Positions 31,827 through 44,151 of a stretch of DNA of 64,000 nucleotides are shown piece after piece. This DNA comes from Nectonema munidae. Lineage: Eukaryota > Nematomorpha > Nectonematoida > Nectonematidae. The notes below the pieces were generated by a model that made no database searches, was not told the origin of the DNA, and saw only the letters and a list, made by a program, of their open reading frames with translations. Positions within the stretch are counted from its first letter, which is position 1. Every line of letters begins with the position of its first letter. Location: contig JAUIRK010000097.1 of the NCBI GenBank assembly GCA_030549495.1, positions 1,622,501-1,686,500 of the forward strand, given 5' to 3'. The position numbers and the translations under genes are program-made.

Positions 31827-34800
31827 GGTAGGTAGGTATGGAGATTTCTAAGCACTTTCCAGCTGGAGCTGATATGCTTGCAAGTCTGCTGGAATTTGGT
31901 CTTCAAAGTGTAAGTTTAGTTTTGTGGGTCTTTCTGAAATAGAAAAAGAAAATTTGGAAGATTTTTATGGGTGTAGACATTAGATTGTTTTGTGGAATGC
32001 ATGGATTAGTGGTGATAGTGGCTTATTGTTATTAGATATTTGAGGGAGGAATGAGTGTTTGGGTTGCAGAGAGTATAGGTTCGATTGTGGTTATGAGAAG
32101 GGAGAGATGTTTGATGAGTAGTGGATGTTGTAGAAGATCATGTAAAGAGGATGGAATATCTTTAAAAAAGAAGCGACTTTTATCAAGGAGTTGGTGTCGG
32201 TGAGAATCAAAAATTGGACAATAAAGGAGGATATGTGTAGGTGTTTCAATGTACGAACAGCTGTAACGACAGAAAGGGTTTGAGTGAAGTTTGAATTTGA
32301 AGAAGTATGCATTACAAGGGCAATGGGATGAGAGCCAGCGAATGATGTTCCGAGGGAGTGAGTGAAAGTGTTTTTAAATGAGTTGTGATAATGGCATAGA
32401 TGTCAGAGGTGATGTGATGGTTGAGTCGATAGATTGTTGCCACTGCAGTAGTGTAGAGTTGGTTATAGTATTTGTAAAAGTGGAGATGGGTAGAGAAAAT
32501 AGGGGTAGGATCTGAGAATCGGAGATATTTGATTTTGCGATATAGTCAACGAGGTAATTTTCAAAACAGCTGGAATGAGCTGGGCACCAGACGATTTTTA
32601 CTGCAAAGTGATTGGATAGGTGAATAAGTTTGCGTGCTAAACTATAAGTTGAGTGTGAGATTTTATTTTCGAGTTTTAGGTTTTTTATTAAATTTTGCGA
32701 GTCTGTGAAAAAAGTTATGTATTTGAAGGAGGTAGAAAAGGAAGTTAGGTTATTAAGGAGTATGTTGCAGGATAGTAGTACTGCGTGAATTTCAGTTTCG
32801 TGTGCAGTGATTTCTGGATCTAGGTTTGTGTGTTGGATAAGAAAAGGGTTTTTTGTGTTTTGTAGGAAGAAAGCGCATGCAGCTGAAGAGCGGTGTTGTG
32901 ATTTAGAACCGTCAGTGAAAATTGAAAGTGAACAGGTATTGTTTGTTGTGCGTTGGTGAGCTATAGAGTTTAGGGCAAGATATCTGTGGTGACAGATGTT
33001 TGTGATGTAAGGAGGAGGCGAAGAAGGGTGGATGAGCTCGATTGGGTGGTTTAATGGTAGTACTTGATAAGATGTTTTGTTAGGAGCAAACTGAATTAAT
33101 AAGGAATTGTAATACTGCAGGGATTGGGATGTTTGAGTTGTGTATAGGCTGGTGAAAGGATGTGGTGGGGGTGTAGAGCAGAAAGTTATAAGGTAATTTT
33201 TAAGAAGCGTTTTCTTTAGATTGAGGTGTAGCGGTAGCGTGTTAGTGAATAATTCAAGTTTTGTAGTTGGTGTAGTGTGATAGGCATTGGTGATAGAAAG
33301 AAGACACAGGCGATGAATTTTGCTGAGATGAGTGATGGATGACTGGTGTCTCAACTCTGAGCCCCATGAGAGAACTCCATATTTGAGGACAGGGAAAATT
33401 AGACTTTTATGAATGAATTTTGTGATTTTTGGGGAAAGTCCCCATTTGTAAGAAATTCCGTTTTTAAGAGAGAAAAGGGTTTTGATTAGTTTTTGTGAGA
33501 TGCTTTTGAAATGAGTTGAGAATTTTAGATTGGGTTGAAAGGTGAGTCCGAGATATTTTACTTGGTTTTGAGGATCTAATTTGTCTGTTGTGTTCAGTTG
33601 TAAGGGTAAAGGTTTGATTCTTTTGCGTGTAAAGTGGATTAAGTGGGATTTATTAGGGTTAAAGGAAATTTTGAATTGTTGGGCTTTGAATTGAATTTGT
33701 TTTAGTAAAGAAGCAGATTGTTTAAGATTTTCGTTTTGCTCAGAACTAGAAAAGGAGAAAAGAAGATCATCGGAGAATCCCTGAGAAAAGTCAGACTTGT
33801 TGTTGATAAAGGCAAGAAGTGGATTGATGAGTATTAACCAAAGTAGGTCAGATAAGTTGCCTCCTTGAGGAGTGAGAGAGAGAGCTCGCGAATATATGAG
33901 TTGTTGTTTTCAGTTAGAATTAGAATGCGATGGTTGAGGTAATTGTGTATGAATTTTATCATGTATGTGGGGTAGGTGTTATCTATGAGATTATTAATAA
34001 TAGCTGGGTTCCAGGCAGTGTTAAAAGCATTTTCAATATCTAGGAATAAAGTTGAGGCTATTTTATGATTCTTTAGTGCGGACTCGAGGAAGAGCGTGAG
34101 GCGAGAAAGTGCTAGTTCTGAGCTTTTGTTGGGAAGATAAGCAAATTGATTAGCGTGAATGAGACCATTTTTTAAGCTATAATGTAACAGTCTCTTCCTC
34201 AGAATTTTCTCTAAGATTTTGCCTATTGTCGGTAAAAGAGATATGGGGCGCCAGTTTTTTATGTTATTGAGATCTCGATTTGGTTTGGGAATTAAGATTA
34301 ATTTGCTAATTTTCCAGATATTTGGAAAATAGCTTAGTCTTAAGCAACTGTTGAATAATTGAAGTATGTGGGGATAAATAATATGGTATGCTTTGCGAAC
34401 GTGTTTCATGGATATGTGGTCGTAACTGCAAGCTAGTTTGGGTTTGAAGGAGTTTACGGCATTGTTGAGTTCTGTGATAGTGATTCGTGGAAAATCAAAG
34501 GTGTTGGTGTTGCGTAAGTATGCTTGAGTTTTAAGTCTTATGATGGAATTGTGAATGTTGTCGGTTATTAGTGAATCAGATGGAAAAAGTGAGGTGAGAA
34601 AGGAGGGGTTCAAGTGTGATGCTTCATTGTTGTTTGCTGGGAGTATATGGGGAGGCAATGGAGATGAGGATTTTTTATTAGTGATTTTATGAATAGTGTT
34701 CCAGGGGTTGGAGGGAGTTTGAGTGGTGAATTTTTTCCAGGCTTGTTTTTTAGCTTTATTGATTTCTTTTTTGTACAGGTTTTTTAGTAGGAAGTAATGT

Positions 34801-35494
34801 TGAATGTTATCCTGGGTGTTTATTCTTCTTATAAGTTTTGATGAGCGTTTGATTTGGTGTTTTAGGTTGTTCAAGTAGGGGTTCCAGAAATAGGCGTTTT
34901 TGCGTTTCGGAAATGGGTTGTTAGGAGTGGAAGAGATAATAGAAGTTGAAATTGTTTCGTTAAGGAATAATGCTGATTTTTCTAGTTCTGATGTTGTATT
35001 GGTTTCCATTTCCGTATTGTAAAGTTTTGATTGTAGGGATTTTAGGAAGGCTGACCAGAAAATGTGTTTGCCAATGGGGTGTTTGTGTTTGATCTTTTTA
35101 AGTGCATTAAGATTGGCTTGGAAAGATATAAAAGAGTGGTCTGAAGCTGAGGGTGTATCACAAATCTTCCAATTTTTTATAATTTTAAGTGATTCATTTG
35201 AGATAATGGTGATGTCGATGTGGGATTGATATATTTTGTCTAGGTGTTTTCTTTGAAAAGTTGGTGATGTGCTAGAATCAGCTATAGTGAGGTTATGGGC
35301 AGAAAGGAAATTGAGGGTTTGCAAACCACGAAAATTTTGTTTTATATCCCATAAGTATGAACGTGCATTTAGGTCTGTAGAAATAATGAGGTAAAAACTT
35401 TTGTTGATGTAGTTTTTTATTTGGGTTAGTGTATTATCAAAACGATAAGGAATAGGATGTAAAGAAGAGGGTTGTGAGTAAAGAGAAGTGAAGA
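31827..35494 (-). mobile_element. 5'-truncated LINE (I/Jockey-like, with RNase H)
   Basis: A 14-base target duplication, GTCAAAGAGGGGTA, lies at 31813-31826 and 35495-35508. The element reads right to left and is truncated inside its endonuclease domain. It ends in an (ACCT)n tail next to the target rather than poly-A. It contains endonuclease end, reverse transcriptase, RNase H and a C-terminal Cys/His motif. Its 3' tail is shared with the neighbouring SINE. Confidence 0.9.
32040..35494 (-). pseudogene. LINE ORF2: endonuclease end, RT, RNase H, zinc motif
   Basis: From the right: a DLNARSYLWD stretch and SASDHSFI (end of the AP-endonuclease, catalytic His). Then reverse transcriptase in the frame 33834-35324 with LILIPKPNRD, NWRPISLLPT and motif A FLDIENAFNT. 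Its GFSDDL box (usually FADD) follows near 33765 in a shifted frame. RNase H lies in the frame 32374-33354 with FTDGSK, ETEIHAV, FTDSQ and WCPAHSS plus a final VDYIAK. A Cys/His segment (CRYSCSY..ETPTHILLYC) follows near 32250. Frameshifts near 33840, 33355 and 32370 separate the blocks. RT plus RNase H copies the element RNA at its target. The copy is inactive. Confidence 0.85.
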
Positions 35495-35579
35495 GTCAAA
35501 GAGGGGTATCATTAAATCTATTCAAATACTAAGTAGGAAAAATTTGTAAATTGTACAAGAAAATTTTAATTAAAATTTT

Positions 35580-35655
35580 TCACACATGCTTCAAATTAAA
35601 CAAAATCAAAAAATGAAAGATAGAAATAGTACAAAAACTTTTAAAAAAATCTATA
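35580..35655. repeat. direct repeat flanking the LINE/SINE pair, right copy
   Basis: Partner of 31551-31623, about 90 percent identical by eye. Confidence 0.7.
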
Positions 35656-35779
35656 AAGAGGGGTTCGTTAAAGAATTTGTCAAATTGAAAATAAATTTAT
35701 AACGGCGAGAAACAAATGCCTCGATAATACTTTAAAACATTTCTAATTTTCTTGACCAAGAAAATTTCCAGTTATATCT

Positions 35780-36240
35780 TTCAGAAAAAAATGATTTGCC
35801 TGAAGAAGCTTTTGATAAAATAGTCAAATTTTACTTTCCAAAGTGTGAATGCTTTCATTTGATTTTGATTAAAAAAAATTCAAAAGTGTATGGGAAAAAA
35901 AAATTCTTTTTTATGGACCCCTTTCTTTTGAAATTTGTGTCTTTATGCCTAAGGTCAAATGCTGCAATAACTATATAAGTTACGGTCATTGAACTTTTGA
36001 ATGCAAAAGTCAATTGAAGTGTAGTCTCTGCTCTTCTAAGGAACATACATTTTATAATTCTACAGTTCAAAAAAATGGTAGTAGCCTTTAATATAAAAAT
36101 TTAGAATGCAAATCTCAATTTTTTGATAATAATGGTTTATCGTTTCAAGCAATTATTTGTAACATTAAATCTAGTGAATACAATAATTTCTTTTCTATCC
36201 TAAATGAATTATAATCGTTCTGCTCACCTTATTGATAAAA
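35780..36240 (+). pseudogene. LINE ORF1-like fragment with zinc knuckles
   Basis: In broken frames it reads PEEAFDKIVKFYFPKCECFH, then a CNNYISYGH segment, an EC pair, and CSLCSSKEHT. This is the CxxC...GH...C spacing of RNA-binding knuckles in ORF1 of Jockey-like LINEs. It is short and decayed. It may belong to another LINE than the one at 31827-35494, since the strand is opposite. Confidence 0.45.
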
Positions 36241-36439
36241 TTTTTGAGTTAACTAATTATAATCAATAACATTGTTATATAAGCCAAATTTAACCTTAAT
36301 ATTTTTTAGAAGTATAGAATTTAATTTCCTCCAAATATCACAATTAGAAACTTTATAAAATAAGACTATTTACATGTTTTAAAATAAGAGCTATTAGAAT
36401 ACAAATGTTGCCTTTTAACTACCCTAATTATAATTAATG

Positions 36440-38270
36440 AAAATTATTGTAATGAAGTTGAAGCATATCTTGATGATATAACTGTGTTCTGGAAAGGAAA
36501 AAAGAGCATAATGATAAATTAGAAAAGTTTATGACGATTGTTGAGAAATATGGCAATACGATAAATTTAGAAAAATGTCTATTTTCAACTGAAAGAAGAT
36601 GGTTCAAAATCATATTTATACTCCATATCTCAAGAGAATGGGAATTTTACAGTTGAAACTAAAGCTTCAGATTTAGTGATTTTAGCTATTTTATATCAAA
36701 ATAAAAAACCCGTTGTATACCAACTCTGGAACTTTTCAAAACCACGAGAAAAGTTACCTTTCTATAGAAAATGAAGTTTAGCAATAGTGAACTCAGTAAG
36801 TAAGTGGAAGAATCTGCTCATGGGACAAGGTATTACCATAATTACCAATTAAAAACCTGCCTTTTTTCTAATTCAAATAAGAGTCCGAGAAAAATTAAAC
36901 ATTGTCCGTTGTAGACTTGAATTCGCCAAATTGCAATATAATATTAGCCATTGATAGGGAAAAACATCGTAGCTGCACATCTTTTTTTACGTTTTTCTAT
37001 GAGGATAAATATTCTTAGAGAATTACATCTAGTTAAGGTTAAGAATATCTCTTATTCGCATCAAGAAGTCAAAGACTATGTCAACAGGTGTTCTATTTTT
37101 AAAGAAATAAAGCCTTAAACCTAATAATTCTCATTTACTCAGACAACTAAGCTATTTCAACGCATCTCAATTGATTATAAAGGGTCCTTACCCACTACAT
37201 CAAAAAACAAATTATTGATGAATATAGTAGGTTTGTTTTGACCCTTCCATGTAAAAACTCTGATACAACCAACGCTAAAGTGCATCTTTTTAGTGTTTTC
37301 ATGTTTTTGGACTAACACAAATAATACATTCAGATAGGGTTATTCATTTTTCTTCAAAAGGATGTGAAGATTCAATAAAAATGATGAAGTAGTCCCCTCT
37401 CATAGTATGCCTTATGATCCTACATCGAACGTTCAGTATGGAAGGTACAATGGGGTGATTTGGAGGTCTTAATTTCTTGCAGTTAAAAATGGAAGTCTAC
37501 CTTTAAGTCGGAGATAAGAAGTTCTTTAACACATTTTACATTCTCAAAAGTCTTTATTATGCACTTCCAAAAACGAAACACATCATTAACGTTTATTTAT
37601 TTACCGCCGTAGGACATCAAATGGCCAAGCGCTGCCTAATTGCCAGTTAAAACAGTTTTTAATGTTAATTGGCTGTTGTTAAGTTGTGGGCTATTTTAAT
37701 TAAAAAAACATCTTTAATTTCCAAAATACGAGCCCTCGCTCAAAGAAGTGTAGCTTAAAGAACATAATTATGCTCACATATATAAAGACTGGTGGTCTAG
37801 AAATTAGTATTTCACATTAAGATTTATCACCTAAGAGTTGTATAATGATGAAAGCAATCAAAATAAAAAATTATCAAATCTGGAAGTAGAACAATACGGA
37901 GAAGAAGTAAATGGAAAGCAGTCAAATAAATTGTAAACAAGTGAAGATGATGTTCAAAGAAATGGATCAGGAACAGAAAAGTCTGCTAAGAGAAGAACAA
38001 CAATGATTAACAAACCCGTAAAATGATTCACTTCCGAAGATTACTTAAGGGGAAGAGTGTAGTATAGTTTCAAGTATTTAAGCTTCAATTCATATTTCAT
38101 CTTCATTTGTTGAATCAATTATTCAAATTTTGTTCATATATATATTATGCACGTTTTATATTTGTTTTATATAAGCCTTAATTTAGTTAAAGGTTTTTCA
38201 CTCCTAGCCTTAGTAAGATTCCTCATTTCTTTCTTTTGCACTTCTTATAATAACTTTTATCACAACAGAT
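36440..38270 (+). pseudogene. old Ty3/Gypsy-type retrotransposon relic
   Basis: It contains a degraded reverse transcriptase motif YLDDITVFW near 36470, RNase H and integrase pieces (EYSRFV near 37220) and an LTR-like end at about 38055-38265 matching the LTRs of the younger element (CTTTTATCACAACA end). It aligns throughout with 40980-43096 but has many more stops and indels, so it is an older relative of that element. Confidence 0.7.
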
Positions 38271-38916
38271 ATAAAAACGTTAGGTATTCACATAGTTTGA
38301 TTGGTAATCCATAGAAGTATTAATTTTCAATAGTGTATCTAATATTGACACTAATTTAAAAGTTATCATCACACATAATTTCAAAATTTTATTGAAAATG
38401 ATTGCTTTTTAATTGACAGATTTTGACAGAGCTGAGTTAATAATCTATCTTGATAATCATTACAAAACATGGCGTTAGCCAGTTTTATACAAAAAATCGG
38501 AATTAAAAGCTCATCCATAACATTCGTCACTGAAAGGGTTAGGCAAGCACCTGCTAGCTCACAAAAGCAAAATTCCCTTATACACGCATATATATTAGAT
38601 ATATGAGCATGAAATATGTTGTCTAAGACTACTTTTACGTACACCTTTTCTCCTCTCCATTATAAATAAGTATACATTTTTTTTAACGAAAATTAGGGAT
38701 TAGTAGCCATTTTAATACATTTTTTGACAATTTTGATTCATTTTCATCAAAAAATAACATCATCATTGATTTAGAATACCCGAATTGGATAAGTTACACT
38801 GGAATTGATTCAAAAAGCATATGAAGTAGCTTACTTCTTTTTCATTTTATTACATAGTATAATTAATATTATAAAATTCTATTTTAACATAACTGATGTC
38901 TCAGTAATTTGAATAC

Positions 38917-39217
38917 TGTAGTATAATTCGAACCTTCAAGCATAGATTTACCTTTTACATTTTTAAATCTTTTCTCCACTTACTTCATCACTCGAGGTTA
39001 ATTGTTAAAGTATTGCCGTTAACTTCAATTACACAAATCGTGTTAATATATAGTACGCACACTTTCTATCTGTTTATTCACCCTGTCGTCCTGTTCTTTA
39101 TTACGTGTTTTCTGACCCCTGATGTTAGTAAGTTATTTCACTTCTTTTTTTGCACTTTTATACCAACTACATTTCAGGATGTTAAATAAAGAGTCTATTT
39201 TGTATTACTTTTATCAC
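38917..39217 (+). repeat. 5' LTR
   Basis: Begins TGTAGTATAATTCG and ends near TTACTTTTATCAC. The terminal GACA seen in the 3' LTR is not preserved here. An AATAAAGAG box near its end could be the polyadenylation signal. Confidence 0.8.
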
Positions 39218-39313
39218 ATTTTTAACATCTAATCATCACCATAAAATTTACGTCAGTTTAGTTATCAAATGATAGATAATAAGCCGTGCAGCTAGTCCTT
39301 ACATACTAATGGA

Positions 39314-40100
39314 ATGTCTGAGACAAATTTGTTTCGACCCTCTGTTTTTAAGGTTTTACCGGGTCTATCTAACTCCCAAAGTTCTTACAAACAGTTCAAT
39401 CGGGGATTTAACAAGTTTTTAGAAAGTACTGAACCCCCTCTTAGCGAAACGATTGTTTAGAACTGATTTTTAGATATATTTCAAATGAAATATATGTTTT
39501 TAGAGGTTTCTAAGTTTTCTGAAATAATAGATCATTTTGACAAACTGTATACAAAAGAGAGGAACTCTATTTATTCTAGACATTTACTATAATGAATCAA
39601 AAGCAAAATGAAACTGACGAGATAGATACTTATATCTCTGAGTTAAGAAAAATGGTAAGAGACTGTAATGTAAAAGCTGTGAGCGCTGATTTACATCAAA
39701 GTATGTTAGTTTTGGATTCTTTCGTAACGGGACTAAAAGACCCCTGAATAAGAACAAGAATACTTGAGGCTGATTACTCACTAGAGGAAGCAATCAATTT
39801 AGCTAGATCATTAGAGTTTGCAAAGAAAAACTCATTAGCAAATAAAGTAATTATTTTGTTTCAACTGTAGTTTCAGAAATAAAAGGTTCGGAGTCAAAAC
39901 TTCCGGTTGAATAATTTTCAAAAGCAGCGATACATATAGAATGTTATAACTGTGGTAATCTTGTACATTCTAAAATACCTTGCTCCGCACGTTTCGTAGC
40001 ATGTCACTCTTGGGGCCAAACTGGTCATTTTTCAAAAATGTGTATGTCTAAAAAAAGTTTCATGGTAAATCTCAAACTTTGTTAAAAAACAGTCTGCTGC
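39314..40100 (+). pseudogene. retrotransposon gag with zinc knuckles
   Basis: The start codon at 39314 opens a frame (MSETNLFRPS) that is soon broken. Later pieces read EIDTYISELRKMVRD near 39620 and a CYNCGNLVHSKIPC knuckle near 39945, with a second, imperfect knuckle near 40000. The protein would package element RNA. Stops are present at several places. Confidence 0.7.
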
Positions 40101-40189
40101 CATTTAAAAAATTTCCAACAATGTTAAACTAGCGACCCTCAAGTTATCATCACGATTTTTTCAACCAATTTTAATAAAAGAGAAAGAAT

Positions 40190-42498
40190 TAAAAGCTCTT
40201 AATTGATACCGGATCAGAACTATCCTTTATCAATGAGAATATTGTATTGGATTTAAATCTACCAAAAAGGCATTATAATAAATTTACTGTAGAATTGGCT
40301 CAAAAATCTAGTTTGAAAATTAATTCCTATATTGTTGCAGATATAATCTTTGAAGGCCGTACTTATAAAAAAGTTAAGCTTTTAATAATGAAAACTTTGA
40401 TAAGCGATGTAATTCTTGGTGGAGACTTTTAAGTAAAACACAAAAGCTTAGTAATTAACTGATGGAATTTAGAATCATTGAAATTGTGTGCTTTAAAACC
40501 TCTTAAAATTCCATATCCCCAACTTTTTCCCAATTTGTCTAAGAGTTGCAAACCTATAGCCATCAAATCAAGGTTACATTTAAATTTAGATAAAAAATTT
40601 ATTGCTCAAGAAATGCAAAGTCTACTTGAAGCAAATATAATTAGACAAAGTAATAGTCGTTGGCGTGCTCAGGTCTTGCGTAATAGATTACAGTACAACA
40701 GTCAATAAATATTCTTCCTTAGATGCCTACCCTCTTCCCAAAATAGATGAAATTGTTCAGAAGTGTTTCACATTACAATTTTTTTTCGAAACTTAACATG
40801 ACTTGAGAACACCATCAAATATAGATTTCTCCAGATGAAAGGAAGTTTACAGCTTTCGAGACTAATTATAGGCTTTATGAATTAAATCGGATCCCGTTTG
40901 GATTAACTAATGTTGTGGCTGTATTTTCACATGTTATACACACTATAATTAATGAAAACGTTGGACCTGGAGTCGTAGCGTATCTTGATGATATTACAGT
41001 ATACGGTAAAACAAAACAAGAGCATGATGACACTTTGAAAAAGTTTATGTTGGTGTTGAGAAATACGACCTTACTCTAAATGAAGAAAAATGTGTTTTCT
41101 CAAATGACAAAATTAACTTGTTAGGATATGAAATTGAGAATGCTAGAATTTCTCCTGACCCTAAGAGGGTTGAAGCGATTACCGATTCCAAATAGTAAAA
41201 AAGAGTTAGATCGTGTTCTTGCTTTATTCGCATATTATGCTAAATTTATACCTCATTACTCTGACAGTATTCATTTTTTATTAAATTGTTCTAAATTTCC
41301 CTTAAGTAAAAATCAATAAACTTTTTAAAACTTCTTTATCTAAATCCTCATTATACTCCATATCTGAAAATAATGGCAATTTCACAGTTGAAACTGACGC
41401 TTCAGATTTAGCACTTTCGGTTATTTTAAGTTAAAAAGGAAGACCCTTAGAGTAACAATCTAGAACTTTTCAAAACCACGAGAAAAGTTATCCTTCTGTA
41501 GAATAGGAAGCTTTAGCAATAGTGGACTCAGTAAGTGCAAACATTTGTTGATGGGAAGACGTTTCCCCATAATTACTCATCAATAGCCTGTCTCATTTCT
41601 TATGAATGCCAATAAGAGTCTTTGCAAAATAAAAATGATAAAACTGCCCGTTGGAGACTCCAATTGGCCCAGTTTAGGTTGGATATTAACTATAGACCGG
41701 AGAAAAACAATGTTGCTGCAGATATATTTTCACATGTTTCTTCTATCAGGGTAGATGAACTTAAGGAGTTACATCAGGAACTATGTCATCCTGGCATTAC
41801 ACTGTTGTATCAGTACGTTAAAAATATGCCATATTCATTTCAAGAAGTCAGAGATATTGATAACCAGTTTTCCATTTGTTCAGAGGTAAAGCCTCGTTTT
41901 TATAAACCTCCTGACTCGCAGTTAATTAGAGCAATGGAGCCATTTCAACGCTCATCAATATATTATGAAAGACCCTAACCTCTACATCGAAAACAGATAC
42001 TTATTCACTCTTTTTGATGAATACAGTAGGTTCGTTTGGGCCTTTCCATGTAAATACGCTGATACAAACAACGCTAAGAAGCATCTTTTTAGTATTTTCA
42101 CAGTTTTTGGACTACCACAAATTATACTTTCAGATAGGGGTACTCATTTTACTTCAAAAGAAATTGAAGATTGGTTGAAAAATCATGGTATAGTCCTCTC
42201 TCGTACAATGCCTTATCATCCTACATCCAACGCTCAATGTAAATGGTACAAAGGGGTGCTTTTCTTCCATGTAAAAATGAAGGTTTACCTTTATCTCGGT
42301 GGGAAGAAGTTCTACAACAGGTTTTACATTCTCAAAGGTCGTTATTATGCACCACCACTAACGAAACACCACACGAGCGTCTATTTATTCACCGTCGTAG
42401 GACCTCTAATGGCGAGGCACTGCCAAACTGGCTGCCAAGCCCAGGACCGGTTTATTAAAAAAAATATGTTAAATTTTCAAAATAAGATTCCCCAATAG
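40190..42498 (+). pseudogene. retrotransposon pol: protease, RT, RNase H, integrase
   Basis: Protease active site IDTGSELSFI near 40203. RT with AYPLPKIDEI near 40725, RIPFGLTN near 40890 and YLDDITVYG near 40980. RNase H with VETDASDLALSVIL near 41390. Integrase with a HPGITLLYQY segment near 41785, the frame 41965-42498 with LFDEYSRFVWAFP, the second Asp in LSDRGTHFT near 42130, and PYHPTSNAQCKWYKG near 42215. The catalytic Glu normally following that last motif is replaced by Lys. There are several stops and frameshifts. Confidence 0.82.
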
Positions 42499-42797
42499 AA
42501 GAAGTGGAGCTTATAGAAGCCAATCATAATTACGCTTGCATTCGTAAGAGTGATGGTCGGTAAACGAGTGTTTCACTTCTAGATTTAGCATCCAAACTTG
42601 TCGTGGTGAAAGTAATCAAAATGAACAATCTTCAAAACTAGAAGTAGATCAACACGGAGAAGTAATAAAAAACGACGAATCAAACAAATTGCAAACAACT
42701 GAAGATGATCAGGAACTGATGAGTATGCCTAGAAGATCAGCAAGAATCAAAAACCTTAGAAAAGTTTCCCTTCGGAAGATTACATAGGAGGGAAGAG

Positions 42798-43096
42798 TGA
42801 AGTATAATTCGAACCTTCAAACATCGATTCACATTTTTTAATTATTTTTCCACTTACTTCATCACTCGAGGTTAATTGTTAAAACATTGCCGTTAACTTC
42901 AATTACACAAATCGTGTTAATATATAGTACGCAAATTTTTTATCTGTTTATTCACCCTGTCGTCCTGTTCTTTCTTATGTGTTTTCTGACTCCTGATGTT
43001 AGTAAGATATTTCACTTCTTTTTTTTGCACTTTTATACCAACTACATTTCAGGATGTTAAATAAAGAGTCTATTTTGTATTACTTTTATCACGACA
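42798..43096 (+). repeat. 3' LTR
   Basis: Begins TGAAGTATAATTCG and ends TTATCACGACA, directly followed by the AATAC duplication. Confidence 0.82.
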
Positions 43097-43850
43097 AATA
43101 CTTAAACTTGATTACACTATCCAGGGTGGGGGGATCTAGAAATTGGCATTAGGCTGCGGATTTTACTAAACTAGAACTCAAATTTGAAGCATATAAATTT
43201 AAGAAATTTTAAGCTATTTTTATCTTACTTTTGGGTAATAGTTTAATAAAAAGCGAAAATTGACTTTTTATCATAAAACTTAGAGTATCATAATAATATA
43301 TCAGAAAATTATAAGTTTTTTAATGTAACTAGATTAAGTAAGAACTAAGAGGATTAAGGGGTCTCATCCGTCTAGGACACTTTTTAGCATACATATAAAT
43401 GTCAAAATCCAATCGAATATCTCTGTGAACAAAAAGAAGAATGGGAGCATTAAAACGATCCTCATTCATTGAACTGCGAAGTGAATTGATGTGGTAAAAC
43501 TTGATGTGTTCAAATAATAAATTTACAAAAAAAATTGGATAATATAAAAGTAATAAGTGTCACACTTAACTAAGATTGAAACATAAAAAACCTTTTAGAG
43601 CTCCTCATTTTAGAGAAAGATTGAATCTAAAAAATGAGTTGCAGAAATCATCATAATATTTGAGTTCTACGAAAAGAATTAGATCAAGAAAAATTTTCAA
43701 GCAATTGGCAATGAAATTTTAAGGGGGGGGGGGGCGTACGCCGGTTCCGTCCCCTTTAAACCCGCCTGTGCTATCTACCATATCTAAAAACTTTTAATTA
43801 TGAAAACAAATGACTAAAAAGCGAACTTATCAATCTAACTTTTAAACCAA

Positions 43851-44151
43851 GGGTCCCCTTCCTAGAATATTTACTTTTTCCTGGACCCCCAGATAAGTTT
43901 AATAGAAATATGGAATCTATTTTTGCATTTCTCATGATGAACAGTAATATATGAAAATTTACCTTTAAAACAATATTTTATTTTACTAATACACAACTTT
44001 TATGAATATCTCCATTTTCTCATGCCTAGAGATTTAATTGATTCTCTATAACATAACCCACTCCTTTTCCCTATTTATGTAATAATAGACACCTAGAAAA
44101 CTCTCACCAACCCCAGGAAGTCGATATCGACCACTTTGGGGACCCCTGATC
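43851..44151. mobile_element. probable hAT-type MITE
   Basis: The left end CAAGGGTCCCCTTCC and right end TTTGGGGACCCCTG resemble the CAGGGGTCCCCAAA tips of many hAT elements. No clear 8-base duplication was found, so the limits are approximate. Confidence 0.5.

Larger units (their letters stand above)
38917..43096 (+). mobile_element. Ty3/Gypsy-type LTR retrotransposon
   Basis: The LTRs are about 38917-39217 and 42798-43096, roughly 90 percent identical by eye. A 5-base duplication, AATAC, flanks the element (38912-38916 and 43097-43101). The order gag, protease, reverse transcriptase, RNase H, integrase places it in the Ty3/Gypsy group. Several stops make it inactive. The LTR divergence suggests it is not a recent insertion. 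Confidence 0.88.
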
